Shown piece after piece: positions 24,415-33,171 of a stretch of DNA of 64,000 bases. Origin of the DNA: Ornithinimicrobium murale (GTDB lineage Bacteria; Actinomycetota; Actinomycetes; Actinomycetales; Dermatophilaceae); NCBI RefSeq assembly GCF_003352835.1, contig NZ_QLVD01000026.1, forward strand, positions 1 through 64,000. Reading direction: 5' to 3'. The first letter of the stretch is position 1, and every line of letters begins with the position of its first letter. Below the pieces are notes generated by a model that ran no database searches, was not told the origin of the DNA, and worked only from the letters and a program-made list of their open reading frames with translations. A program made the translations under genes and the position numbers.

Positions 24415-25697
24415 GACGCGGCCTCCCCCGCGACGAGTTGGCGGAGCATCTCTTGGGCGTCGAAGCGGTCGGTGTACCAAACACGACAGGTGTTGGCGAG
24501 TTCGGACACGCCGCCAAGTAGCAGATCAGCACTCAATCCGTGGGCGTCCGTCTGGCCCTCTAGGTCTTGGAGCCCCTCGCTGAGGTGGCGCCACAACTGT
24601 GCCCCCCAAGGGTGAGTCTCCGTCCGGACCACATCAGTGGCTTCGTCGACAGCGCGTCGAAGAATATTGTCCAGGCGGCTGCGGTGATCGCCCGTATTCG
24701 GGTGACTGAGACGAGCGCGCCAGTACCGGCGATATTGCAAGCGGAGTTCGTCCGCCCTCTCTACAGCATTGTCCGAGCAACCACCCTGGCTCATCTTCAC
24801 AGCCATTCGATTCGCCTTAATAATGCGCGGCAGTGGCGCGTATCCCGCCAGGTTATTGAGCGCAAACCGAACGGCGATATCAACGTCCCGCACCGAAAGC
24901 GTTCGCGGGGCAAGCGAATCGTCGTGTTCCACACCGAGGACGACCGGCAATCCGCCGCCGACCGATGGGCCAGCGTTTCGCATGCGCGGCCTGACGAGCG
25001 CGAACGCTGCCTGCCAGGCAGCGGCACCGCCGGAGGGCCGGCCTAGGCGTTCGGCGACGGGCCTTCCGTACCGCTCGGCGGCCAGGTCCGGAAGTTGGTC
25101 GCGGCGGGGTTGAGCATCCTGGAACCGAAGCCCGGCCAGGAAGGATCTGATGCCATCTGTGTCCGGTTCAGCCACATCCGGCGGCAGTTGGCCGACGAGG
25201 GCGGCCTTGAAGTGATCGATCAACGCCAGAAGCTCGGCGGCGTTCGAGGCCGGGTCTTCTCGGAGTTGGTCGCACCCCCTCGCGATCTTCCTTCCGTCAC
25301 CCGCTAGTCCTCCTGTGGTCACAACGCGGCAACGAGGAGTCCGTTCGAGTGCCATCCAGCGGCGGAAGAGATGTAAGACGCCAGCCTCGTTGAGCACTTG
25401 CCGGAACGAAGTGATCGGTGCGATGCTCGCCTCGCGATGCTTCCCCGAAACCAGTTCGGTCGAGCCGTTATGCACGATGCTCCAGTCTTCGTGATGTTCG
25501 CAGACGACGGTAGCCTCATCTGAAAGACTAAGATTCCCCGCGTCATCAAGAGACTGGAAGTAGAGCGCTAGGACATCCGCAGTGGCCATCATTGCCTGCC
25601 ACTCGTATCGGTCCGCGGTCTGAGCCCCGGCATCGTCCGGAGGGGGCGTTGCGCGAAGAATTTCTTCGGGCGCTACCTCGTCTGCAATGTCGGTCAT
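24411..25697 (-). CDS. Cap4/DUF4297-like nuclease effector
   Basis: 428 residues, ATG 25697 overlapping the stop of a small upstream gene. The N-terminal 100 residues resemble the Cap4/DUF4297 endonuclease fold: DRYEWQAMMATADVLALYFQ, then VVCEHHEDWSIV with Glu67, Glu70 and Asp71, then STELVSGKHREASIAPITSF with Lys86, a PD-(D/E)xK-style site. The C-terminal 300 residues are helical (WRARLSHPNTGDHRSRLDNI) and include TYPE-like conserved aromatic residues near LWRHLSEGLQDLEG, presumably the part that contacts the middle component. Likely job: destroy DNA when the ATPase detects infection. Loss of a residue of the active site cannot be excluded without alignment. Confidence 0.7.
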   Translation of the reverse strand: MTDIADEVAPEEILRATPPPDDAGAQTADRYEWQAMMATADVLALYFQSLDDAGNLSLSDEATVVCEHHEDWSIVHNGSTELVSGKHREASIAPITSFRQVLNEAGVLHLFRRWMALERTPRCRVVTTGGLAGDGRKIARGCDQLREDPASNAAELLALIDHFKAALVGQLPPDVAEPDTDGIRSFLAGLRFQDAQPRRDQLPDLAAERYGRPVAERLGRPSGGAAAWQAAFALVRPRMRNAGPSVGGGLPVVLGVEHDDSLAPRTLSVRDVDIAVRFALNNLAGYAPLPRIIKANRMAVKMSQGGCSDNAVERADELRLQYRRYWRARLSHPNTGDHRSRLDNILRRAVDEATDVVRTETHPWGAQLWRHLSEGLQDLEGQTDAHGLSADLLLGGVSELANTCRVWYTDRFDAQEMLRQLVAGEAAS

Positions 25698-25984
25698 GTC
25701 ACCTCGGCAGCGTGCTCATGGCTTATCGGCTCCAATGGAAGCAAGCTAGGCCAAGGGCCGCGGACGTCGGCGTAGAGTCCGGCGGCACCCGCCCCGCCGT
25801 GTCTTTCCACGATGTTGGCAGGTGCGGTCGTTGCGAGGTCCGGGACCTGAGTGGAGAGCGTGTCAGTCTCAAACATGGCTGCAGGGACCCCCGTCAATGC
25901 CCCGGCCGAGGCGAAACACGCAGGCAGGTATGGCACGCGCTGCGCCTCCTCTAGCCAGCGCAACTCGCCCACGTTGCCAGTCAT
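25694..25984 (-). CDS. Small first gene of the ABC-3C operon
   Basis: 96 residues, ATG 25984, ending with a four-base overlap (ATGA) on the nuclease gene, which supports it as real and co-translated. It has no recognised family: MTGNVGELRWLEEAQRVPYL, then a helix-breaking Ala/Gly/Pro-rich middle and an acidic His-containing tail. Known ABC-3C operons are usually three genes, so this could be a fourth component, such as an inhibitor of the nuclease, or a sensor. Function is open. Confidence 0.5.
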   Translation of the reverse strand: MTGNVGELRWLEEAQRVPYLPACFASAGALTGVPAAMFETDTLSTQVPDLATTAPANIVERHGGAGAAGLYADVRGPWPSLLPLEPISHEHAAEVT

Positions 25985-26710
25985 ATGGGTTCAGCCTATG
26001 TCAGCGACGGCGCGGCAGCCAGCATTTCTAACTCGTCGCCCAGTGGAAGTCTCGCCAGCCGTGGTGTGCCGGCGCGGTGCGGGAGCCGCTTTCGAGGCGG
26101 TGTGGGAGAGGTTGATTGCCGACGGCATAGAACTCGCATGATCCCTGACCACCACATGGACGGACCAAGTATCGCGTGCTCAGAGTGGGCGACATTGACG
26201 CATTATCAGTCTGAACTCCGGCCTCAAACACCATAGGGTGGTTGCAAAGGGAGAAGTTGGTGGGCCTCCGATCCGAACCACCCGGACACCAACCGATGAA
26301 GCGCCTCGTGCGCGCCTCCGTGAGCTGTATAAGGTGCTGCTTGGAGCTCACCCGCTGGCGGGGAATCCTCATCGGCTCACGGAACCCTCTAGCCATCAGT
26401 CACGGGCTGTCGAGGACGTTCGCTACTCGGCGTTGACGTGAGCAGGCGAACGTCACACTGATGGACATGCCCGGACGATCGGTCGGCCGCGTCATACTGG
26501 GCTGGATTGATGCGCGCATCTATCGAACCGCGGAGGTCCGGCTACCGGCTGAGTCATCGATGTCGCGACCATCGGCAACGTGTACGAGAAGCTGCGCATC
26601 GCGCAGCCTTGCGATGACATTCCATGCTGGTTTGGCATCCATGGAAGGCTTCCGACGAGGCGCTGATGCCGCGCCAACGGTGAGTGATCCGGGTTACGAA
26701 CGCTTCCCGC
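25985..26710. other. Gap of 726 bases with no supported gene
   Basis: Many frames cross this stretch on both strands, none with a good ribosome site or family. A short plus-strand stretch at about 26,560-26,665 reads NVYEKLRIAQPCDDIPCWFG in a frame without a start, which looks like a gene remnant. The region should contain the promoter of the ABC-3C operon near 26,000; I could not fix boxes. Confidence 0.4.
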
Positions 26711-27955
26711 TCATACACCTACTGCTGGGTCCCAGAGGAGGCTACCCATCTGTCGTGCTGCCCGCCGTCGTAGCTCGTCGACGGCGTGGGTGTAACGCTG
26801 GGCGGTTGCCATCTCGGTCCAGCCCATGATCGACATGACAGTGCGCAAGTCGACGTTCTGCACGAGCAGCAGGGTGGCAGCGGTGTGCCGAGCGTCATGC
26901 AGTCGCACACTCCGCACCTCGGCCTTCGCTAGAAGGACTTTCCATTCTCGGTGGTCGCGTGCTGGGTCGATTAGGCCGCCGCGGGAGTCGGGAAAGACCA
27001 AGGCGTGCTCGGCGTTCCATTCCGTGCCTGCAGCCAGCTGTCGGCGATTGTTCTGGCTCCGTTGTGCGCGTAGTTCTGCCAGTAGCGGGCTGGGTAAGAC
27101 AATCGTTCGCTTGGACGCCTTGGTTTTGGGTTCGACGAACATCAGTCCCCCGCCGTTGCGTTGGGGGCACTCAGCACCTCGTTTGGCACCACAGGAGTGC
27201 TCGCCGTCCTCACGGACGCAGCCGTGCTCCCAGGTCTTGCGTTGCACTGAGCGCCGGACACACAGAACGCCCTCGTCGAAGTCAATGTCGGTCCACAGCA
27301 GCCCGAGTGCTTCGCCTTGTCGGAGCCCCAGCGAAAGCGCGATAGACCACCGCGCAGGATGCGGGGTGGTCTGCGCGGCTCGGACCACGCGGCGGCTCTC
27401 TTCGATCGTCAGAGGGTCGACCTCAACATCATCGGCCCGGGGCGGGCGGGCCACGATCGCCGGGTTGGTCCCTAGCCGTCGCCGCCTGACTGCCTCGTTC
27501 AGCGCTGAGCGCAGCACCCGGTGGACGGCTCGGACAGTGTGAACGGAACGACCATCGGAGCGCAGCTTTCGGTAGTGCTCCTCAAGGTGCTCTGGCTGAA
27601 TCTCGCTCATGCGCCAAGACCCCAGGAACGGAATGACATGCAGCTGCATCTGACTGCGATAGGTCGACAGCGTTTTCCAGCGCGCGGTCATCGGCAGGAT
27701 GACGTAGAGCCAGTGCTCTAACCATGTCTGCAGGACTAGATCTTCGGCGATCCAACGGTACTCACCGGCGTCGCGCTGACGCTCCAGTTCCCGCACAGCC
27801 TCGCGCAGTTCGCCTTTCGTCCCTCGCTGCAGATGTCGGCGGTCAGCCCTGCCGTCTGGACGCTTACCCATCGTCACGCGCGCGTGCCAGTAGCCATCGG
27901 CACCTCGGTAGAGGGAGGTCGTGGTCTGTTCGGCGCGTTTCCTGGGCCTAGCCAT
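26711..27955 (-). CDS. int: Tyrosine recombinase, element integrase
   Basis: 414 residues from ATG 27955, overlapping the excisionase gene by eight bases. Layout of actinobacterial phage/ICE integrases: an N-terminal arm-binding domain (SLYRGADGYWHARVTMGKRP), a SAM-like core-binding domain (TLSTYRSQMQLHVIPFLGSW) and the catalytic domain with Arg in SLGLRQGEALGLLWTDID, His-x-x-Arg in VRLHDARHTAATLLL, and the nucleophile Tyr in TEMATAQRYTHAVDEL. An inserted Cys-rich stretch (EHSCGAKRGAECPQRNGG) is a common variation in this group. It acts on the tRNA-Arg attachment site next door. Confidence 0.95.
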   Translation of the reverse strand: MARPRKRAEQTTTSLYRGADGYWHARVTMGKRPDGRADRRHLQRGTKGELREAVRELERQRDAGEYRWIAEDLVLQTWLEHWLYVILPMTARWKTLSTYRSQMQLHVIPFLGSWRMSEIQPEHLEEHYRKLRSDGRSVHTVRAVHRVLRSALNEAVRRRRLGTNPAIVARPPRADDVEVDPLTIEESRRVVRAAQTTPHPARWSIALSLGLRQGEALGLLWTDIDFDEGVLCVRRSVQRKTWEHGCVREDGEHSCGAKRGAECPQRNGGGLMFVEPKTKASKRTIVLPSPLLAELRAQRSQNNRRQLAAGTEWNAEHALVFPDSRGGLIDPARDHREWKVLLAKAEVRSVRLHDARHTAATLLLVQNVDLRTVMSIMGWTEMATAQRYTHAVDELRRRAARQMGSLLWDPAVGV

Positions 27956-28214
27956 GACTGTCCCCGGGAACGTGTTCAACGGAGGACTCCTGAAGGCCTG
28001 CGACGAAGACCTCCAGGTCGTGCCGGGTCACGCGCACCGAGCGCCCGACGTGGACCACAGGAAGGCGATCGCCTGCGACCTGGCGCTCGACGCTGCGGCG
28101 GGCACAGCGCAACTCGCGGGCAACCTCATCCAGGGTCAGGAGCAACGTGGCTTCTGCGGCGTCGCTGGTGGTGGCCGAAGCGGCCCGGTTGGCGATGAAT
28201 GCAGTGGTGTTCAT
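27948..28214 (-). CDS. xis: Excisionase-type HTH protein
   Basis: 88 residues from ATG 28214 with AGGGG ahead of it. It contains a MerR-like winged HTH of the excisionase family: LLTLDEVARELRCARRSVER, then VVHVGRSVRVTRHDLEVFV. It overlaps the integrase gene, so the two are made together, and it lies about 220 bases from the tRNA 3' end. It should bend DNA at the attachment site and favour excision. Confidence 0.88.
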   Translation of the reverse strand: MNTTAFIANRAASATTSDAAEATLLLTLDEVARELRCARRSVERQVAGDRLPVVHVGRSVRVTRHDLEVFVAGLQESSVEHVPGDSHG

Positions 28215-28333
28215 ACCACCCCTAAGGCACGACACACGCCCCTGACGACTCACCCCGACCCAGATTGCCTGTGGCCGCCTCGATCGATGGCGAGTGCGTG
28301 AGTCTCCTGCCACCTGCAGATGGGGTGGTGGGA

Positions 28334-28357
28334 GTTTTTGGGCCGGTTTTTGGGCCG
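28334..28357. repeat. Tandem 12-bp repeat between xis and the tRNA
   Basis: Two perfect, adjoining copies of a 12-base unit (GTTTTTGGGCCG) about 90 bases from the predicted crossover at the tRNA 3' end. Direct repeats here could be arm sites for the integrase or excisionase sites. Confidence 0.5.
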
Positions 28358-28359
28358 AA

Positions 28360-28391
28360 GGAGGGCCGCCCCAAAATTGGAGCGGCCCTCC
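28360..28391 (-). terminator. Hairpin after tRNA-Arg
   Basis: Perfect ten-base arms (GGAGGGCCGC and its complement) around a 12-base A/T-containing loop, 40 bases past the tRNA 3' end. A full T-run is lacking. It could end tRNA transcription or insulate the element's leftward genes. Confidence 0.55.
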
Positions 28392-28431
28392 GGTGCTGCT
28401 ACTTCTGCAGGTCATGAGTCTGACCGTTCTG

Positions 28432-28504
28432 CGCGCCCGAAGGGATTCGAACCCCTAACCTTCTGATCCGTAGTCAGATGCTCTATCCGTTGAGCTACGG
28501 GCGC
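28432..28504 (-). tRNA. tRNA-Arg (ACG)
   Basis: Seven-base acceptor stem GCGCCCG/CGGGCGC, D-arm GCTCAACGGATAGAGC, anticodon loop CTACGGA giving ACG, and T-arm GGGTTCGAATCCC. CCA is not encoded. The element lies on the 3' side, so the 3' half of this gene is the expected attachment core; the intact sequence here means the target was rebuilt on integration. Confidence 0.95.
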
Positions 28505-28687
28505 ACGTGAGCCGACTGGTCGTCGGCCGCGAGGGATCACGATACCGGAGGGAGCACGACCTCACGAAATCAGATCCGAGCCAGGTGACCCAACTCACCA
28601 CCTGGAACGCGTGACGACAAGCTCGGCACAAGGTTAAGTTGACCGGAAGGGCTGGCGACGTGGCTGGCCAGGACCGGAGCGGATGAG

Positions 28688-30508
28688 ATGTCGACGATCA
28701 GCACTCAGGGGACCACCCGTCATACCGAGCTCGCAGGCTGGGTGGAGGAGGTGGCTGCCCGCACTCGCCCGGACCGTGTCGTCTGGGTGACGGGGACCGA
28801 GGAAGAGAGCCGCGAGATCAACGCCCAGTTGATCGAGGCCGGCACTTTCGTGCAGCTGGCCGAGGACAAGAAGCCCAACTCCTTCTACTGCGCATCCGAC
28901 CCCGACGACGTCGCCCGCGTCGAGGGCCGCACCTACATCTGTTCGGTGGATGAGAAGGACGCGGGCCACACCAACAACTGGATGGATCCGGCCCAGATGA
29001 AGGCCACCCTGGAGCCGCTCTTCGATGGCGCCATGGCCGGCCGGACGATGTATGTCATCCCCTTCGTGATGGGCCACCTCGAGGCCGATCAGCCGATGTT
29101 CGGGGTGGAGATCACTGACAGCGCCTACGTCGTCGCCTCGATGCGCATCATGGCCCGCATCGGCACGCCGGTGCTGGAGAAGATGGAGGAGCTCCAGGCC
29201 GACTACGTCAAGGGCCTGCACTCGGTGGGCGCTCCTCTCGCCGCGGGCGAGCAGGACGTTCCCTGGCCGTGCAACGAGACCAAATACATCGTCCACTTTC
29301 CCGAGGAGCGGGCGATCTGGTCCTACGGCTCAGGCTACGGCGGCAACGCCCTGCTCGGCAAGAAGTGCTACGCCCTGCGGATCGCCTCGGCGATGGCCCG
29401 CGACGAGGGCTGGATGGCCGAGCACATGCTCATTCTCAAGCTCACCAACCCGGAGGGGAAGGTCCACTACATCGCCGCCGCGTTCCCCTCTGCCTGCGGC
29501 AAGACCAACCTGGCGATGCTGGAGACCACCCTGCCGGGCTGGAAGGCCGAGACGGTCGGCGACGACATCGCCTGGATGCGTTTCGGGGAGGACGGCCGGC
29601 TGTATGCCGTGAACCCGGAGTTTGGTCTGTTCGGCGTGGCGCCCGGCACCGGCTACGGCACCAACCCCAACGCCATGCACACCATCGAGCGCGGCAACTC
29701 GGTCTTCACCAACGTCGCCCGCACCGACGACGGTGATGTGTGGTGGGAGGGCATGACCGAGGACGAGCCTGCCCACCTGATCGACTGGCACGGCAACGAC
29801 TGGACTCCCGCGGACGGCGAGGCCGGCACAACGGCCGCCCACCCGAACAGCCGGTTCTGCACGCCCATCGAGCAGCTGCCGACGCTGGCCCCGGAGTACT
29901 ACGAGCCCAACGGCGTCCCGATCTCGGCGATCCTCTTCGGCGGACGGCGCAAGACCACCGTCCCGCTGGTCACCGAGGCCCGCGACTGGCAGCACGGCAC
30001 CTTCTTCGGCGCCACGCTCTCCTCGGAGACCACGGCGGCGGCCACTGGCCAGGTCGGCGTCGTGCGCCGCGACCCGATGGCGATGCTGCCGTTCATCGGC
30101 TACAACGCCGGGGACTACCTCGGGCACTGGCTGGACGTCGGCAAACAGCACGACGAGTCCAAGATGCCCAGGATCTACCTGGTCAACTGGTTCCGCCGCG
30201 ACGCCGACGGCGGCTTCGCCTGGCCGGGCTTCGGCGAGAACACCCGCGTCCTGAAGTGGGTCGTCGAACGTCTGGAGGGCACCGCCGGCGCAGAGGAGAC
30301 CCCCATCGGGTTCACGCCCCGCGCCGAGGACATCGATGTCAACGGACTGGACCTCACCGCCGAGCAGTTGGCCGCCGCTCTGGCCGTGGACACCGAGGAA
30401 TGGCGCGCGGAGCTGCCACTGATCCGCGAGTGGTTCGACAAGTTCGGCGAGTCGCTCCCACACCAGTTGGAGGATGAGTTGCAGACGCTCACCCAGCGAC
30501 TGGGCTGA
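28688..30508 (+). CDS. pckG: GTP-dependent phosphoenolpyruvate carboxykinase
   Basis: 606 residues, the normal length for the GTP enzyme. It converts oxaloacetate and GTP to phosphoenolpyruvate, GDP and CO2, the entry to gluconeogenesis. The kinase-type P-loop is [20 protein letters not shown], with the active Cys, and the region [18 protein letters not shown] before it is the substrate-binding part. Other family marks are [20 protein letters not shown] and [24 protein letters not shown] [17 protein letters not shown]. First host gene to the right of the element, on its own with a GGAG-containing leader. Confidence 0.97.
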   Translation: MSTISTQGTTRHTELAGWVEEVAARTRPDRVVWVTGTEEESREINAQLIEAGTFVQLAEDKKPNSFYCASDPDDVARVEGRTYICSVDEKDAGHTNNWMDPAQMKATLEPLFDGAMAGRTMYVIPFVMGHLEADQPMFGVEITDSAYVVASMRIMARIGTPVLEKMEELQADYVKGLHSVGAPLAAGEQDVPWPCNETKYIVHFPEERAIWSYGSGYGGNALLGKKCYALRIASAMARDEGWMAEHMLILKLTNPEGKVHYIAAAFPSACGKTNLAMLETTLPGWKAETVGDDIAWMRFGEDGRLYAVNPEFGLFGVAPGTGYGTNPNAMHTIERGNSVFTNVARTDDGDVWWEGMTEDEPAHLIDWHGNDWTPADGEAGTTAAHPNSRFCTPIEQLPTLAPEYYEPNGVPISAILFGGRRKTTVPLVTEARDWQHGTFFGATLSSETTAAATGQVGVVRRDPMAMLPFIGYNAGDYLGHWLDVGKQHDESKMPRIYLVNWFRRDADGGFAWPGFGENTRVLKWVVERLEGTAGAEETPIGFTPRAEDIDVNGLDLTAEQLAAALAVDTEEWRAELPLIREWFDKFGESLPHQLEDELQTLTQRLG

Positions 30509-30674
30509 CCCCGTCGTCCCGACCCGGTGGATGTATGCCGTCCGCCGGGTCGGTCTGTCTCTGCACCTGAGCTCGGGTCGGGTGGGCGGCACGCCTCCGG
30601 ACGCCCACCTGGCTCGCAGGAAAGTCTCAGTCCTCGATGTCACCATGGGAGTGACCCCTGTTGAGGAGGACAAG

Positions 30675-30911
30675 ATGAGCACCGATGCCCGCGAGCCCGA
30701 CGACGGCGACGCCGACAGCGACCGCACCCTGCTGTCGGCTGTCGAGCCTGCCCCGCCCGGTTATGACCTGGCCGCCAAGGTCGACGCTATGGAGGACCGG
30801 GTGTTGCACGGCACACCTGAGAAAGCCCAGGAGGAGAAGGAGCAGACCGACGCCGAGGAGGAGGCTCCCGAACCTGAGGACGTCGACCCCAGTGGCGGCG
30901 CCCCGGCCTGA
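30675..30911 (+). CDS. Small acidic protein of unknown function
   Basis: 78 residues with a near-perfect ribosome site (GAGGAGGA) five bases ahead of the ATG. The product is strongly acidic (many Asp and Glu, tail EEKEQTDAEEEAPEPEDVD) with one possible helix (PPGYDLAAKVDAMEDRVLHG). A hairpin follows its stop. No family recognised; it seems a genuine small gene of the core genome. Confidence 0.65.
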   Translation: MSTDAREPDDGDADSDRTLLSAVEPAPPGYDLAAKVDAMEDRVLHGTPEKAQEEKEQTDAEEEAPEPEDVDPSGGAPA

Positions 30912-30919
30912 GCACGAGA

Positions 30920-30947
30920 AGGCCCCCAGGACGTGTCCCGGGGGCCT
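30920..30947 (+). terminator. Terminator hairpin after the acidic protein gene
   Basis: Eight-base GC arms (AGGCCCCC and GGGGGCCT) around a 12-base loop, nine bases past the stop. No T-run, as is common in actinomycetes. It also faces tRNA-Ser on the other strand, so it may serve both. Confidence 0.65.
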
Positions 30948-30983
30948 GACCCTGCTGCTGTCGCGTGTACGGACACGCTGCGG

Positions 30984-31074
30984 CGGAGGCGGAGGGATTT
31001 GAACCCTCGATGGGGTTGTAGCCCCAAACCCGCTTAGCAGGCGGGCGCCATAGACCAGACTAGGCGACGCCTCC
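30984..31074 (-). tRNA. tRNA-Ser (GCT)
   Basis: 91 bases with acceptor GGAGGCG/CGCCTCC, a long variable arm (TTGGGGCTACAACCCCATC) typical of Ser, anticodon loop CTGCTAA giving GCT, and T-arm GGGTTCAAATCCC. CCA is not encoded. Confidence 0.95.
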
Positions 31075-31216
31075 AGTTCCACCGGTTACCCTGTCGCGGA
31101 ACGCCGATCAGGCTACCTGTGGGGGGACGGCTTCACCAAACCACCGGCACGCGCGCAACATCCCGACAGTGCTGGTGCGTCTGCGACAGAATGGCTCTAT
31201 CCCGTGGAAGGTATTC

Positions 31217-32884
31217 ATGACCGATGACCACAGCCCCGAGGACGGGGCTGCCCAGCGCCGGCCCGGGCCTGGTGACTCCCAGGCCCCGGAGGGGCGCCGT
31301 CGGAGCCTGCCCGGTGACGGCAGCGGCGTGGTCCACCGGACGCGTGCGGACCGCTTCGCCACGCAGACCGACGAGGGGGTTGGCCGCGCCTACGGCCTGA
31401 CCGCCCTGGGAACCCTCCTGCCGGGAGCGGGGCTCATCCTCACTAGGCGGCGCCTGATCGGCATACCGCTGCTGGCCTTGGCCGTCGGCTCGGCGCTCGG
31501 GGTGCTCATCTATCTGTTCAAGAACGGCGCCTTCCGCTCCGCCCTGGACCTGGCTGCCCGCCCTGATGTGCTGCGGACCCTTGCCGCCGTGCTCGTCATC
31601 GGTGGGCTGATCTGGATCGGCTCCATCGTCCTGACCGCCCTCACCGCCCGACCACGCCGCATGTCCGGCGGGCAACGGACCGGGCTCACGGTCTTCACCG
31701 GCGTCATGTGCCTGCTCGTCATCGCACCCGCTGCCATGGGGCTGCGCTATATCGACGCCCACAATGATGCCGTCGAGCACATCTTCACCGGTGCCGGCGA
31801 CCGCGCTGACGACGAGGACACCCCGTCGGTCGGCCCGGACCTGCAGGACCAGGACCCCTGGGCCGACGTCCCCCGCGTCAACGTCCTGCTGCTCGGTTCG
31901 GACGCCGGCGACAACCGGGACGGTGTGCGCACCGACTCGATGATCGTCGCCTCGATCGACACCACGACCGGCGACATGGTGCTCTTCGGGATCCCCCGCA
32001 ACCTGCAGAACGTCCCGATTCCCAGCAGCTCACCGCTCTACAAGCGCTACGGCGACTCCTACGACTGCGGCACCGAGTGCCTGATGAACGGCATCTGGAC
32101 CGCGGCCGTCGACCTGCACGAGGAGAACCCCGGCTGGTTCTCCGGCGACCCGAACCCCGGTCAGACCGCCACCCGCCAGGTCATCTCCACGATCATCGGC
32201 CAGCCGATTCACTACACCGTGATCATTGACCTCAAGGGCTTCGAGGCCCTGGTCGATGCGATGGGCGGCGTCGAGATCAACGTCCAGGAGTCGGTCCCGA
32301 TCGGCGGCAAGACCTGGACGGACGCGGCGGGCAACGCCCAGCTCATCGAGGGCACCGAGAGCAGCTGGATCGAGGTTGGCCAGCAGCACCTGGACGGCCA
32401 CGAGGCCCTGTGGTACTCCCGCTCCCGGGTCACCACCGACGACTTCTCCCGTATGCGGCGGCAGCGCTGCATGGTCGGTGCGCTGGTCGACCAGGTCAAC
32501 CCGATGACGCTGCTGCAGCGCTACCCCGCAATCGCGGCGGCGGCCGGCGACAACATCACCGTCGACATCGACCAGTCCGAGCTGCCCGCCTGGGCAGAGC
32601 TGGTCCAACGCGTACAGGGCGGCACGATGCAGAGCCTGCCGTTCACCGCCAAGAACACCAACACCGCCGACCCCGACTACACCGCGATGCGGCGCGAGGT
32701 CTACCTGGCGCTGCACCCGCAGCCCGAGCCCACCGTGGAGGCCGGTGCCGACAGCACTGAGTCGCCGGCCGCTGACGCCACCGAGGAGCCGACGACTGAG
32801 GCACCCACCGACGACGAAGGCACCACCGAGGCTCCCGCGACCCCGACCACCGACGAGCTGGCGGATCTCGGCACCGTCTGCTGA
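31217..32884 (+). CDS. LytR-CpsA-Psr family cell-wall ligase
   Basis: 555 residues from ATG 31217 (GGAAGG seven bases upstream). A cytoplasmic N-terminus of 55 residues, then several membrane helices (YGLTALGTLLPGAGLIL, IPLLALAVGSALGVLIYLF, LAAVLVIGGLIWIGSIVLTA, GLTVFTGVMCLLVIAPAAMG), then the LCP domain: VNVLLLGSDAGDNRDGVRTD, SMIVASIDTTTGDMVLFGIP with the pyrophosphate-binding Arg in PRNLQNVP, and ALWYSRSRVTTDDFSRMRRQ. LCP enzymes attach teichoic acid or arabinogalactan-type polymers to peptidoglycan. The C-terminus is a low-complexity Thr/Glu/Ala/Pro tail. Four helices before the domain instead of one is unusual but known in actinomycetes. Confidence 0.9.
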   Translation: MTDDHSPEDGAAQRRPGPGDSQAPEGRRRSLPGDGSGVVHRTRADRFATQTDEGVGRAYGLTALGTLLPGAGLILTRRRLIGIPLLALAVGSALGVLIYLFKNGAFRSALDLAARPDVLRTLAAVLVIGGLIWIGSIVLTALTARPRRMSGGQRTGLTVFTGVMCLLVIAPAAMGLRYIDAHNDAVEHIFTGAGDRADDEDTPSVGPDLQDQDPWADVPRVNVLLLGSDAGDNRDGVRTDSMIVASIDTTTGDMVLFGIPRNLQNVPIPSSSPLYKRYGDSYDCGTECLMNGIWTAAVDLHEENPGWFSGDPNPGQTATRQVISTIIGQPIHYTVIIDLKGFEALVDAMGGVEINVQESVPIGGKTWTDAAGNAQLIEGTESSWIEVGQQHLDGHEALWYSRSRVTTDDFSRMRRQRCMVGALVDQVNPMTLLQRYPAIAAAAGDNITVDIDQSELPAWAELVQRVQGGTMQSLPFTAKNTNTADPDYTAMRREVYLALHPQPEPTVEAGADSTESPAADATEEPTTEAPTDDEGTTEAPATPTTDELADLGTVC

Positions 32885-32894
32885 GCTGGCGGTC

Positions 32895-33151
32895 GACCCC
32901 CGCCGCAACGCTCTGCACTCGACGCCAAATACGACACCACCTGCAGAGCACTGCCCGCGACCCCCGCCGCACCGCTCTGCAATCAACGCCAAATACGACA
33001 CCACCTGCAGAGCACTGCCCGCGACCCCCGCCGCAACGCTCTGCACTCGACGCCAGATATGACACCACCTGCAGAGCACTGCCGGTGACCCCCCGCCGCA
33101 TCGCTCTGCACTCGACGCCAGATACGGCACCACCTGCAGAGCACTGCCGGT
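32895..33151. repeat. Four tandem 64-bp hairpin units
   Basis: Units start at 32895, 32959, 33023 and 33087, with a partial fifth from 33152. Each contains perfect eight-base arms GCTCTGCA and TGCAGAGC around a 24-base loop (first unit arms at 32910-32917 and 32942-32949), joined by a conserved CCCCCGCCGC linker. Substitutions between copies fall mostly in the loop (CAAATACGA, CAGATATGA, CAGATACGG), while both arms stay intact. Confidence 0.9.
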
Positions 33152-33171
33152 GACCCCCGCCGCAGACACGA

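Larger units (their letters stand above)
1..28432. mobile_element. Integrative element in tRNA-Arg, one end only
   Basis: The right end is defined by an integrase and excisionase pair transcribed away from the 3' end of a tRNA-Arg gene, which is the usual target layout for tyrosine-recombinase elements. The left end is outside the window, so total size is unknown. Visible cargo is a Tad/Flp pilus operon and a cluster of defence-like genes. No relaxase, coupling protein, type IV secretion ATPase, capsid or terminase gene is visible, so whether it is an ICE, an IME, a phage-derived island or a plain genomic island cannot be decided here. The repeat of the tRNA 3' end expected at the far junction does not occur elsewhere in the window. 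Confidence 0.8.

Noticed and set aside
26028..26396. 122-residue minus-strand frame upstream of the ABC-3C operon
   Set aside because: Low protein character, no ribosome site, overlaps other equal frames on both strands.
28634..30727. Two long minus-strand frames opposite pckG
   Set aside because: Shadow frames of a high-GC gene; the plus strand encodes a full-length known enzyme.
32895..33165. CRISPR-like array of regular 64-bp repeats
   Set aside because: Repeat and would-be spacer are both conserved between units, unit length is uniform, and no cas gene is present; it is a simple tandem repeat with hairpins.
32030..33169. Minus-strand frame with a repeated peptide GSALQVVSYLAS
   Set aside because: The repetition is only translation of the tandem DNA repeat, and the rest is antisense to the LCP gene.
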